NCBI GenBank assembly: GCA_029532415.1
Contig: JAQOTA010000071.1
Location: forward strand, 1,116,001-1,180,000
Direction of reading: 5' to 3'
DNA from: Marasmius tenuissimus
Lineage: Eukaryota > Basidiomycota > Agaricomycetes > Agaricales > Marasmiaceae
Length of the DNA stretch: 64,000 bases
A program made the translations under genes and the position numbers. The notes under the pieces are model-generated. The model was not told where the DNA came from, searched no databases, and worked only from the letters and a program-made list of their open reading frames with translations. This document shows, piece after piece, positions 45,315 to 55,534 of this stretch. The first letter of the stretch is position 1. Each line of letters begins with the position of its first letter.

Positions 45315-47411
45315 TCATCGATATTCTGTTCCACAATCTCCGATCCTCTCGAACATAGCTCTGGCACGCTGCCCCAAAGCCACAGCTTCTATCTTGGCCC
45401 TATCTTCTTCATCCAGACGGAAGGCAAATACCTTCAAATTCGAATGGATGTTGCTCGAGACGCCCAGCCGTGTCCCTACTATCACAGCGCCAACCGTGGG
45501 ACAGTCGAGGACCCACCTTGCAGCGACGTTAGATACATCGACGTCGTGCTTATCAGCAATGGTTTTGAGCGTTGTTAGCAGTGCCTGTAAGTCCGACCAG
45601 GAGCCCCAAGTGGATATAACATCGAAATACTGTGTCCAAGATCTGGATCAGCTTTCCAATCCGCATGTGCACGATTTTGTCGACTTGCCTTGCGTTGGGA
45701 TGGCGTCAAGCCCATCGTTTCGCAATATATTTCCGGGGACTTGACCCCGAGCCACTTGTTTGAGAGAAACCCGCCACACTATTGAGCCAAGCGCCGATTT
45801 CGGCAAAAAAAGAATCCAATGAGGCTCAGCTGTTCTGCTCAATAGAACATGAAACTCACAAAAGTCCCGTAAGTGAGGAGTTTAATACCATATCGTTCGC
45901 ACACGGGGACCATTTTCAACAGCGGACGACTGTCAATCAACGAGAACTGGCAAGAAAGCGTGAGTAATGAGCGCTTGACCCCCACGAGCTGAGATTAAGA
46001 CCGCCGCCTCACCTGTACTTGGTTGGAAACGATGCCAACTTCCCCGATCTCGGCCAAGAGGTACTGGCACACTGCCTCGGTGTGCTCGGCGTCGAAATTG
46101 CAAAGCCCGATATGAGAAACGAGGGAGGGACGTGTCTTAGTGAGTTTGACCAGTTCCACCAACACGATTAGGTAGTTCCTATCCTCGTACTAGTTCAATG
46201 GTCAGTAAGGTAAATAGGGTCATATGAGTAAGTTTTTTACTCACATTATTCCAATGGAACTAGGAGGGGAAAGATTGATTATCAGCATTCAGTCTCGGAC
46301 CCAGACTTTCGTTGAGGTAGTCTACGTCGGTAAGTAACGGCGTCGATTACTCACCTGTAGAAGATCTATTTTCCCTTTTAGCCTGCGCGCCCGTTCTCGT
46401 ACCGCATTGAACACCAGTGCTGCGGTTACGGGTTCCGGGACCGACTGGAAAACACACCATTTAGATGCCGCTAGAGTTTGTGCGCGAACTTCGGGCCTCA
46501 GCCTGCTCCTAAAGCTGCCGTAGATGAGTTCTGCGTCTCCCTAGCAAGCATGACACAGCAATGATTTTAAGAGTCTATGGAGGATCGATTGAACTGGAGG
46601 GACGTACATAGTGGTCAGCCATATCCGTCCCGAGTAGACCGGCCTCGACCAGCTGGGAGAGAGCAACTGTCTGCTTGACACTGGACGCGCAGCCCCAGGC
46701 AGGCGAAGACATCTGCCACAAGCCATTGAGCAGTCTCGGAGCTCGAAGAGAGCCAAGTTGAACGTATTCCAGTGACCCTGCAATCCCCGGGTTGATAGAC
46801 ACCGCTAACTCTGCGACTGGGAGGGGCGGGGCGATCCCCAGCTGGTCCGAGTAGTCGGGAAAGAGCAAGGCAATGGAATCCTCGACTTGCAATTGGGCCC
46901 GAGTGAAGGGGTAGGCAAGGCCGACGGAGGCGCAGTACTCCTCACACTTCCGGAGTGCATTGGAAAGATTGGTCAAGTTGGTCCGAAGCAACTCTTGCTT
47001 CGTCACCTCGGAGACAGCATTGAGTAAAGACTCTTTGACGGCCTGAATTGCTTGCACTATATCGCCACAGGCTTTGTTGAGACATTGCTCTAGCTCATCG
47101 TTCGGCTGCCACCGAGCTTCTGCCTTGACAATGCCAGCAACAAAGTGGGTCAAACTATGAGAAGCACGGTGCCAACGTATGAGCATCGAAGACGTGAGAC
47201 CAAACGAAGGCAAAGTCACTTACTACGGTAGCGACTCAACTGCGAGCTTGCTGGAGAAGAGACATCGCACAGACGCCATGAACTCCGCACAGAGAGGATT
47301 TGTCGCAGAGAAAAGGCTCTCTGGAGACGCGAACCGGGGCAAGGTCTCCCCCAGACGACCACGGACGTGATCGATGAAGACTTGTCTGGCTCCTGGCATT
47401 CGAGATATCAT
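45315..47411 (-). CDS. Aldo/keto reductase with an unrecognised N-terminal domain
   Basis: Multi-exon minus-strand gene, stop at 45315. The C-terminal part is an aldo/keto reductase: entry strand APRLLNGLWQMSSPAWG, catalytic Asp and Tyr in GTDMADHYGDAELIYG, Lys in LAASKWCVFQ, His in IDLLQFHWN, and the cofactor end VIVGTRLGVSSNIHS. About 200 residues precede it (for example FASPESLFSATNPLCAEFMA, KACGDIVQAIQAVKESLLNA and LSNALRKCEEYCASVGLAYP), which are mostly helical-looking and match no family I know. The start is uncertain: an ATG at 47411 opens MISRMPGARQVFIDHVRG, but upstream exons (an ATG near 47600) are possible. Confidence 0.78.
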
Positions 47412-48635
47412 CAAACGCAACGAGGACCTGAGAACAGAAAGGGGGACTAGCAGCGGGACATCAGCGGAGTGGAAAGAAGGCACAGAGCTGTGTGAGAAGC
47501 CTACGCTGAGAGATAAGGACATCGTCCATCATATTCCTAGGGAAAGGAAGCAGCTCAAGTCAGTTTTCTCAGACCGCCACATCATGATTGAAGCCACTCA
47601 CACATGTCCTGACATTGTCAAAGTAAAAGAGGTTTGTGCTTGGAATAAGGGCGGGGGGTGAGGGCTGTGAGTTTCGAGGGTGAGTATTTATGCGAGCAAA
47701 AGATATCGCAGATCCAACTGGGGTTGAAACCTTCAACTCCGACCGACGACCCTACGAGTAAAAGGAGGCTCGGTATTCACAGTTTTAGCCGTGTCACCAC
47801 CATTCTTGATTCTTGATTGTTAGATTATTCAGGAGGACGTCAAGGGTTCCGCGTTGCATATTGATCGATGTCCACAGTCGACTGGTTACCGGTAAGGGAC
47901 AAAGGAATGGGGTTATCAAATGAGCCTGACCTCTAGACTCTACTTGTCTAGATGCCGGAGGGCGTGTATGACTGTGGTTTGAACTTCTGGGTTGCGAAGG
48001 GGCATGGCACGATCTCGAGATACACGGAGACAAAATTGCGCCGTGCTCAGTGCTCGGCTCGATGAGCGAGAGAGAAAAAAGAGGCAAGGACTAGCAGTGA
48101 GTCACTCAGCCACCATCATCTCGCCCACCATTTAACTGATTATATCAACCAAACGAGAACGCACGATTTTTGCGTTCGTGAATTTCCAGATGAAAATGGA
48201 GCCACGGAAGGGCTTGGTCGGCTCTCGAATGCACTTTTATACGGTCGTGAGTCTTGTAGGTCACTGTGAGTCAACGTCCTCGAGCCGATAGCTGGTTACC
48301 TAGGGCTGTGTGGGTGCTCGGAGTCAGGAGGAATATTCAAGCTAGCGCTGGCAGTAAGACGAGTACGCACCGCGCGCTCAGACTCAGAACAATGCCAACA
48401 CCAAGCCGTGACGCAAATTGACTCCAATCAGGACTTTCGTCAAAATTGGCAACGGGTGACGTAAAAACGAAATGAAAACGGTAGCCACCGGAAAGATTAT
48501 AGGCGCACATATCGGTACTCCCGAAGGACGCGGCCATGAAGGGGGAAAAAACGAAGAGTTTTCATCTTTACTAATGTACACAGACGGTTTCTGCTTTCTA
48601 CGTATGTTTCAGGCAGTTTTCGCATGTTGATCCCG
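47412..48635. other. Intergenic, nothing recognised
   Basis: 1.2 kb between two minus-strand genes. It may hold 5' exons of the reductase gene at 47412-47650. No other coding signal; a small hairpin lies near 48155. Confidence 0.45.
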
Positions 48636-50546
48636 TCACATATCAGCAAACTTGTTTGTTGCCTGTAATGACGGTATTAAAAAGGGGAGGGAGGAGGGAG
48701 GACGATCAATGAATATGGACCGTACCTCAACGAGTAACTTCGCTGTCCCTGGCTCTCGGGACGAGTGCCCTGCATCCGGAACGATGTGCAATGTAATTTC
48801 GGGCCATACCTGGGCAAATGAATTAATTAATTATGGGATGAAAACCCCCCCTCTGATCATAAATGACTATCACCTTCTTGAGAGCGTATGCTGTCGTTGC
48901 CTAATACGGGGAGACCTGGTGAGGAGGTTGCAGCGCGAAGTGAGGCGAGAACTCACCGGGCAAACGACATCATACCGGCCTTGAACGACCACCGTGGGGA
49001 TGTGGCGACTAGACTTCTTTTCGTCAAATTGCTCTACAGCTTTTCCAGTCAAGCAACGCACATCTTATCGATCTCTTGGACTTCCAAGAGTTGACCATCC
49101 CGCATGAATCCCTAGGAAGGGAAAAGACTTCAGACGCAGATCCGCTTCGGACGATCGCTATGCTTACCTCATTGACAAAATAATGATTTTCGATCCTAGC
49201 AAATGCACTAAGGGTATTGAGGTTCAGACTCGATTCAACGAATGGGATGTAAGTTCTGATTGGCTTACTTTGAAAAATCGTCCTTCTCAGCTTGCTTGAC
49301 CTGCTCTGGGTCGACGATGAGTTTAGAGGTCCACATCCTACGGTATGTCGCGTCAAAAGCTACGAACGAAAAGGACACGACTCACTCCCACTTAGTCCAG
49401 GCCTTTGCAGCTTTGATTCTGGTCTGGTCGTCCACAGAATTAAGTTGCGCGTGATACGCTAAAATCAGGTCGTTTCTTTCGGCTTCAGGTATGGGTTCGA
49501 GGTATTCCTCCCTGAATACGACCTTGGATGACTATAGGAAGATATCGGTAGGAGAATCCACGGACCATGCTTCGGGAAAGATATGTGATGCCCCCTCTTG
49601 GTAGAAGAACTTCAACTCGCTGTAACGGCGCCAGTAAGATGACCTCCAGATCGAAGACAAAGAGGCAGTAACTACACCTCTTTCGCAAGGTAAATATCCC
49701 GCTAATCGCGCAGAAGAAACACCGTCAGTTAAACTCCAACGGTCGTGAATGGTAATGTACTCAACCGGAGGACTAAAGTTTTCACGCGATCGGGATGACT
49801 CTAGAGTGTTTCGTGAGCGAAAATGAAGCGCCATGACCAGGTATATACGAGTGTTACTTCAGCATAGGCTAACGATAGAGTGGAGCCCTAAAGAACGCTT
49901 TTCAATCGAAACTACGCAATCGGACGACGAACAACAGACGACGCACCCAAGATCCACCAAAAACATGCCATTTCTCTATCTTCAGATGTTCCCGAAGCTT
50001 TTCTATGTCCTTGACAAGATCCCAAGTTGTATTCTCTTCCAAACAAGACGATCTGGAAAGGCAAGGGCAAGATGAGGAATCGATCGTTTCGTCAAGAGGG
50101 TGGCTGGGGCCTACGGGTTGGACTTCCCAGCACCACGCTGGTCTAGTAAGATGATCTAGGTTGATATTAATAACGACGTATTGAACGAATGTTAGGCGAT
50201 GTTCCTACTTACCTTGTATTTGTGAGGATTGAAGAAACTACGGTCCTTCGCGTCACAACCTCCTCCTGGGCCACCTGGAAAGCTGTGAGACTCTCAAAGA
50301 CGAGCAGAATAAGAAAAATCAAACTTGCCATGCAAGAATATCACTACACGAGTGTCTGTGAGCGGGACGTTGAAGATCGAAGTGAGTAAAATGTACCGGG
50401 ATTGCCCTCCTTATTTCCAGATATCTCATAGCTATCCAAACACATGAGCGTACAGAACGTTACCTCAGAGTATGCACATACTAGAGAGTATGGATATCAG
50501 AAACCTTTAGGGTAGAGACTTCGTAAGGTTCGATGGGAGGATACAT
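48636..50546 (-). CDS. Proline iminopeptidase (peptidase S33)
   Basis: Removes N-terminal proline from peptides. ATG at 50546 (MYPPIEPYEVSTLKVSDIHT), stop at 48636, about 15 exons. The active-site set is complete after splicing: oxyanion loop FLHGGPGGGCD, LLDQRGAGKSNP, nucleophile FGGSWGSTLSLAYAE, VLRGIFTLRKSELKFFYQEG, HIFPEAWEEYLEPIPEAERN, FARIENHYFVNE, Asp in QGRYDVVCP and His in VPDAGHS. The last exon encodes only ATNKFADM. One intron (50275-50328) is GC-AG, with donor GCAAGT; no GT donor gives a usable frame there. The heavily split structure hides the gene from single-frame searches. Confidence 0.93.
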
Positions 50547-51514
50547 AGCGATAGAGCTGATGGGAGTCGAAGATAGTCTAGTCCAAATTGCGCCCCTCTA
50601 CTCGCAGCTCGATTGGAATTCCATATATGGAAGTGCAAACGGGGTCACGTGGCATTCCCACACTACTCGGTAGCGCCTCTCGTGTCTCTCCCTCCAATTT
50701 TACTCCAGATGGGCTTGAGTGTGAGCTCTCTTGGCTCCCACACTAGGAAAAAAAATACCACGTTATATGCCTTTTGCCCAACCCGAAAATGCAAAAAACA
50801 TTCTAAATACTTGCTATAGCGAAAATGCAGCGAAAAGTTGGCGTAATCAATTGCACATTTTAAATTTTGCCTGAATATCCACAAAATCAGATATTTAGAC
50901 TGTTGATTCTATTTTCGAGTTTCGAAAACGCATCCAACGTGGTATCTTTTTCCTAGTGTGGCCAGAGCCTATATGCGCTATAAGGCTCGGCTGAATGGTA
51001 ATAATTATCCGAGAAAATGCTAATGCAGGCGGTGGACCATGGCATTTGGCTTGATACAATGTTTCTGCGAATATTGGCATAAATCTATGCGAGAGAAGGA
51101 CTTGTAGAAGTACTCGTAGTCTCATTCTTCCATAACTGGGGTCTCAGACACCAATCATCAAGCAGATTGAGAGTTTGCTGAACGCGACGCGCTCAGGCAT
51201 CAACCAAATAACATGATATCTCCGACCTACCCGACCTACTTACCTATATTATTATATGGTCCTGGAAGTCTAATGAGGTACGGGTGAGGGGGTACGTTTC
51301 AAATCAGATTCCAGATCCTTTATACCGACCAGAAAGCAATCCTGGAACCTGACTTGGGAGACTAAGTCGAAGAGAAACGTCCTAATTCAGGAAGCCAAAT
51401 GACGGCACGCCCGGCACCGGGCACTTCAAGGGCACGGTCGACGGTCCGAGCGAGACACGGTAGCACGTGACATACGCGTCTTGATTTTCAACCACCATTA
51501 CTGTTAGTGTCGCC
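50547..51514. other. Divergent intergenic region with a MITE
   Basis: Upstream region of the iminopeptidase and Sos7-like genes. Contains the 224-bp inverted-repeat element listed separately; nothing else recognised. Confidence 0.5.
50738..50961. mobile_element. 224-bp MITE-like element with about 26-bp inverted ends
   Basis: Left end CCACACTAGG followed by an A-run and TACCACGTT (to 50764); the right end at 50936-50961 is its near-perfect complement (AACGTGGTATC ... CCTAGTGTGG). The interior is AT-rich and non-coding. No clear target-site duplication was found, so the superfamily is uncertain. Confidence 0.7.
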
Positions 51515-52743
51515 ATGGACCAAGAAAAGGACTACTGCAACGCTGCACAATCTCTCCGAACCTCATTCGAAGCCTCCAACCTCTACGTCACTCGAAACCC
51601 TTCCTCCCTCAACGCTTACAAACTCGACAACGACGATGCAGACATCGAAGAGGAAAGCAGAGATCCTGCAATAATCGCTATGGAAGTTGACGCTCAACTC
51701 GTGAGTCTTCACTGCTGTCATATAAGAGAGCAGCTATGGCGTATTGATCCCTGGATAAACTCTAGCAATATCTACGAAAACTCAAATTCCAATTCGTCGA
51801 ACAAAACGCAAAGGCGCAGTATATCACCCGCATCGTCAGCGACATCGAAGACGTCCCGCTCGTCACAGACGAAGACAACAAACAACTGAAGCTTCAGAAC
51901 GAAGGCAAGAAAGAAGCTCTGAGGCAAGCGAAACAAAGGTTGGAAGAGCATCAAAAAAGGGTACGAGCGTTGGCACCTATGGTAGAAGAAGGTACGCGAC
52001 AAATCATCCCCAACTCTCTCTCTCGCTAAACGCGTAAAACTCTGTAGAATACGTCAAAGTTCAACAATCAACGGACAAAGCAACCGAGCTACGCCAGAAG
52101 ATCATCGACGCGAGATTAGCTCTATCTCGTCTCCGTCAACTCCACCCACACCCGCGTCTAACGATCCCGGCGGCGGACCAGAAGCTTGCGGATCAGGTGG
52201 AAGAGATGCAAGAGATTACGGACGAGATTGATAACGTATCGCAGAAGGTACAGGAAGTCAAGGAACGTCTGAGAAGTGGTGCGCTTGAGATGGAGAGTCT
52301 CCGGGCGAAACGTGCGGATGTGGAGAAGAATCTGAAGATGGCGAGGGTGGAGGAAGATGAGAGTAGATTGGTGCCTCTGTATGACTGGTATGTGGTTCTC
52401 AAATCTTCGTTGCTGAGTGAGGTCAACTGATGGTGCGGGTTCTCCAAGGTTCACCGTTTCGCTGGCACTTCATCGTTCGATGCAGAGTCTTGAGAATATG
52501 GAGATGGTCTCTCAGAACGAGATTCAACTCCAGTATCGCATTGATAATTCACGAGTGCAGGGTGCCCTTGTTACGATTACACTCATCTTCCTTCCTGATT
52601 CTCGACAACTTGCCGCAGCTGACGTTGTGGGTCTGGAAGAGTTGGGAGTCGATCCTGGGGATGTCGTAGATGCACATATCCAGATGAATAATGTTCAAGG
52701 TCTGATATCAGCGGTTCTGTCACGGGCGAGGGCAGGGATCTAG
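51515..52743 (+). CDS. Kinetochore Sos7-like coiled-coil protein
   Basis: Four exons: 51515-51700, 51766-51991, 52048-52387 and 52449-52743, coding for 348 residues. The segment LRKLKFQFVEQNAKAQYITR with SDIEDVPLVTDEDNKQLKLQ resembles the Sos7/Kre28 family that partners Spc7/KNL1 at the kinetochore. The centre is a long coiled coil (EALRQAKQRLEEHQKRV, DQVEEMQEITDEIDNVSQKV), and the C-terminal 90 residues form a predicted globular domain (NEIQLQYRIDN, GALVTITLIFLPDSRQLAAA). The assignment is by recalled family pattern and should be checked; another coiled-coil kinetochore protein is the main alternative. Confidence 0.78.
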
Positions 52744-52838
52744 GCACGTATGAGTGACTTTGGGAGATCTATCTATGTACACGAATTTACATTGGAATAC
52801 ATTAAACATATTATGTAATATGTACAAACGAACCAGCT

Positions 52839-54624
52839 CTATCCAATAACACCCTCCTTCCTCAAATTCGTAATCTCTACGTCCGTCAACCCCAAATCCC
52901 CTTGTAAAACCTCATCAGTATGATACCCCAACTCAGGACCAGCCCACTGTGGAACAGGCGAAACACCCTCCAACGCCGGAAACGTCCCCGTCATCTTCAA
53001 ATTCCAACCCTCCTCTCTCCCCTCCGCATTCCCATCCACCCACACATCCTGTATCGCCCCCCTCGCTTGTACCTGTTCCCCCTCTACAATATCTTTCACA
53101 CTCACGACTCTCCCCACCGGAACCCCCGCTTTGGTCATCGCATCGAGGACGTCCTCCGCGGAATGTTTAGACGTCCAGTTGGATATCGCGGTCTCGATCT
53201 CGTTTTGACGTTCCACCCGATGATGGTTTTGTTGGTATGCGGGACCAGTGAGGTCGGGACGCCCGACGACGTTCATCAGTCTGTTGTAGATGGTATCGCC
53301 GTTGGCTCCGATGACGATGTAGGAAGGTACGCTTGGGGAGTCTGGGTCCGGGAGGCAGGGGTAGGCGTTTGTTGGGACGATACCGGTTACGGAGGACCCT
53401 GATGGGCCTCGGATCTGTAGTAGTAGTGTAGTAGGGGGGGTGAGTCATAAGCGTAAGTGGTTGAGAGGATATACTAAAACGATGTACCTTTCCTTTACGG
53501 TCGTATTCGGGGACGATTCCTTCCATGAGGTTTAACATACTGGGAACAGCCCCCGCAGAAGAGTGAGTCGTTGTGAGGTAGATCAAAAGGTACGTATACG
53601 GGGAATCTCGACTAACCTTTCTAGTATACTAACATCAACGGTCGTACCTCCAGGCCGACCGCGTTTTCGTTTTCTCTGACGAGATAATAGTGCTAGTACC
53701 TGTAATTGTTTTGATCAGTGGTGTTCCTCAAGAACTGTGTAGCATTTAAGCTCAGCTCACTGACAGTTCCGAAGGCAGCGTGTAACCCCGCTACAGAATC
53801 ACCGAGGCTTATGTTAGGCCTGACGGGTGGGCCTGATAGTCCACCAGAGTCAGGATCTGGGAAACCGTTTATATAGCGAAACCCGGATTCTGCTTCGCAT
53901 ACGGAGGCGTAGCCTGGACGAGGGGCCCAAGGACCTGTTTGTCCGTATCCGCTTACGCGTGTGAAGATCAAGGATGGGTTGTAAGGGTGGAGTGAGTCTG
54001 GACCTAGTTTCCATTTCTCTAAGGCTGAGGTGGATTATCTTGTCAGGGATCGTTTATACGTGACTCTTTTTTCTTGATTGCTTACTTCCGGGCTTGAAGT
54101 TTTCGATTAGAACGTCGCTTTTGATTGCTAGTCGCTTTACAAGTCTGAAGAGCGCGGTGGGAGTAAAGTTGGGAGGCGTTGACTTGGAGTAAAGAGGGGA
54201 AAACTCACTCTCTTCCTTCTTGCTTCCGAAGGTCTATGGCTACGCTTTTCTTGTTCCGTGCTATACTTCTGAACCATGGGCTGGTGCCATCGACGTCTAG
54301 TTCGCGCCACACTCGTAAAGGGTCACCAACATTCGGGGGCTCTACTTTGATTACCTCTGCACCGAATTGGCTGTAAAAAGAAAGGGATATATGAGCGTTT
54401 GAAGACGGTGATGCAGAGTTATGAGCATACCCTAGTAATTGGCCTGCGAAAGGACCAGCAATTAGCTGTCCCATCTCGAGAACGCGGACTCCAGCTAAGG
54501 GAAGATCATCGTTTTGAGGCTGAACTACCGATGAAAGGGAACGCGAGTCAGGCTTTGGGAGACGCCGTCTGATTGCCCGGGAAAGCGGGAATATGGATGA
54601 TTTGAAGTGAGGTGGTATCGTCAT
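52839..54624 (-). CDS. CaiB/BaiF CoA-transferase, SUGCT-like
   Basis: Class III CoA-transferase resembling mitochondrial succinyl-CoA:glutarate CoA-transferase. ATG at 54624; the first 35 residues (MTIPPHFKSSIFPLSRAIRR) look like a mitochondrial presequence. Motifs: LAGVRVLEMGQLIAGPFAGQ, FGAEVIKVEPPNVGDPLRVW, ARNKKSVAIDLRKQEGRE, DVLIENFKPGTLEKW, RVSGYGQTGPWAPRPGYASV and VDVSILESMLNLMEG; the conserved Asp of the family lies in the GDSVAG region. Several introns; stop at 52839. TATAAAA at 54667-54673 (minus) is 43 nt upstream of the ATG. Confidence 0.9.
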
Positions 54625-54666
54625 CGGTGGTGTTGCATTACTTGGTTGCCTCCATCCTTAGCCGTC

Positions 54667-54673
54667 TTTTATA
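54667..54673 (-). promoter_or_regulatory. TATA box of the CoA-transferase gene
   Basis: TATAAAA on the minus strand, 43 nt upstream of the ATG at 54624. Confidence 0.45.
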
Positions 54674-54762
54674 GGGGATGAAGGGACGGAAGTCGGGGTG
54701 CATCGGCCGATGGTGTGCGTTACGGAGAAATGACCGACAGCTCCGAAGTTTAGTGACGTTGA

Positions 54763-55420
54763 TCATTCGATAGCCTGCTGTTGAGACTCGGGAGGAAGAA
54801 AGGAGATATTGAAGAGCGCTCTAAGATGCTCCATAGTAGACCGTGAAGGTAAAATGAGCTTGGGTTGAACTGTATGGGGAGTCGGGTTTATGGGCAAAGC
54901 AAGGTATTGATGGATCCAAACACGGGAATGCCGTTGGTCCCAGATGGCTACCCGCACACCTTTCGTCGGAGATCCATCCGACGAGAAAAACAAGAACAAC
55001 ATGGCCTTGAGCATCCATCCAAGCTCCCGAATACCAAGGAAAATGATGTGTCAATACAGGACTTGTTCAAGACAAGACCGAGATCCGAAGTTTCTCAACC
55101 CTCCCATTTCGCCACTGGCCAGAGCTGCTGAGCATCGTCCGAGTTCATATGGATTCTCTCGACGGGCGAGGACCTCCGTCTCATGATTCATTCACCTTCG
55201 CGAAGAGGAGCAGCCGCATGTAATAGCATTCGAGTTCCTACGACTCCACTACTATCGACAGTGTCGGTCTTTGGAGTTTGATCCGGTCGGCATCCAATAC
55301 AGATAGTTTTATAGATAAAGACTGGGCCGATGGCGAATGATTTGTTGAGGAGAAACGGAGGGCTGGTGGTGATGACTGCATGAAGCAAGATGTGACACTT
55401 TTTCGTGACAGACGCGTGCG
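54763..55420 (-). CDS. Possible small gene between CoA-transferase and RFC1
   Basis: A minus-strand frame ending at 54763 gives GVRVAIWDQRHSRVWIHQYL, ALPINPTPHTVQPKLILPS and RALFNISFLPPESQQQAIE, which reads as real protein. It can be spliced backwards through a 39-nt or similar intron to RNFGSRSCLEQ and further to KTICIGCRPDQTPKTDTV. No good start codon was found and the product is not recognised. It would share a short upstream region with RFC1. Confidence 0.3.
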
Positions 55421-55534
55421 TGAATCGCGCCCGAATTGTCACACCTCGTGACTCACGACCTCATCCCTTACTCCCACAACACGAGACGGCCAAAGAGTCC
55501 TTTTCGTCGCGCCGTTTCTGTCTCCTCCTCTCCC

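Noticed and set aside
49532..49834. 100-codon frame beginning with ATG, seen first as a truncated peptidase fragment
   Set aside because: Splicing shows an intact proline iminopeptidase; the apparent ATG at 49834 lies inside an intron.
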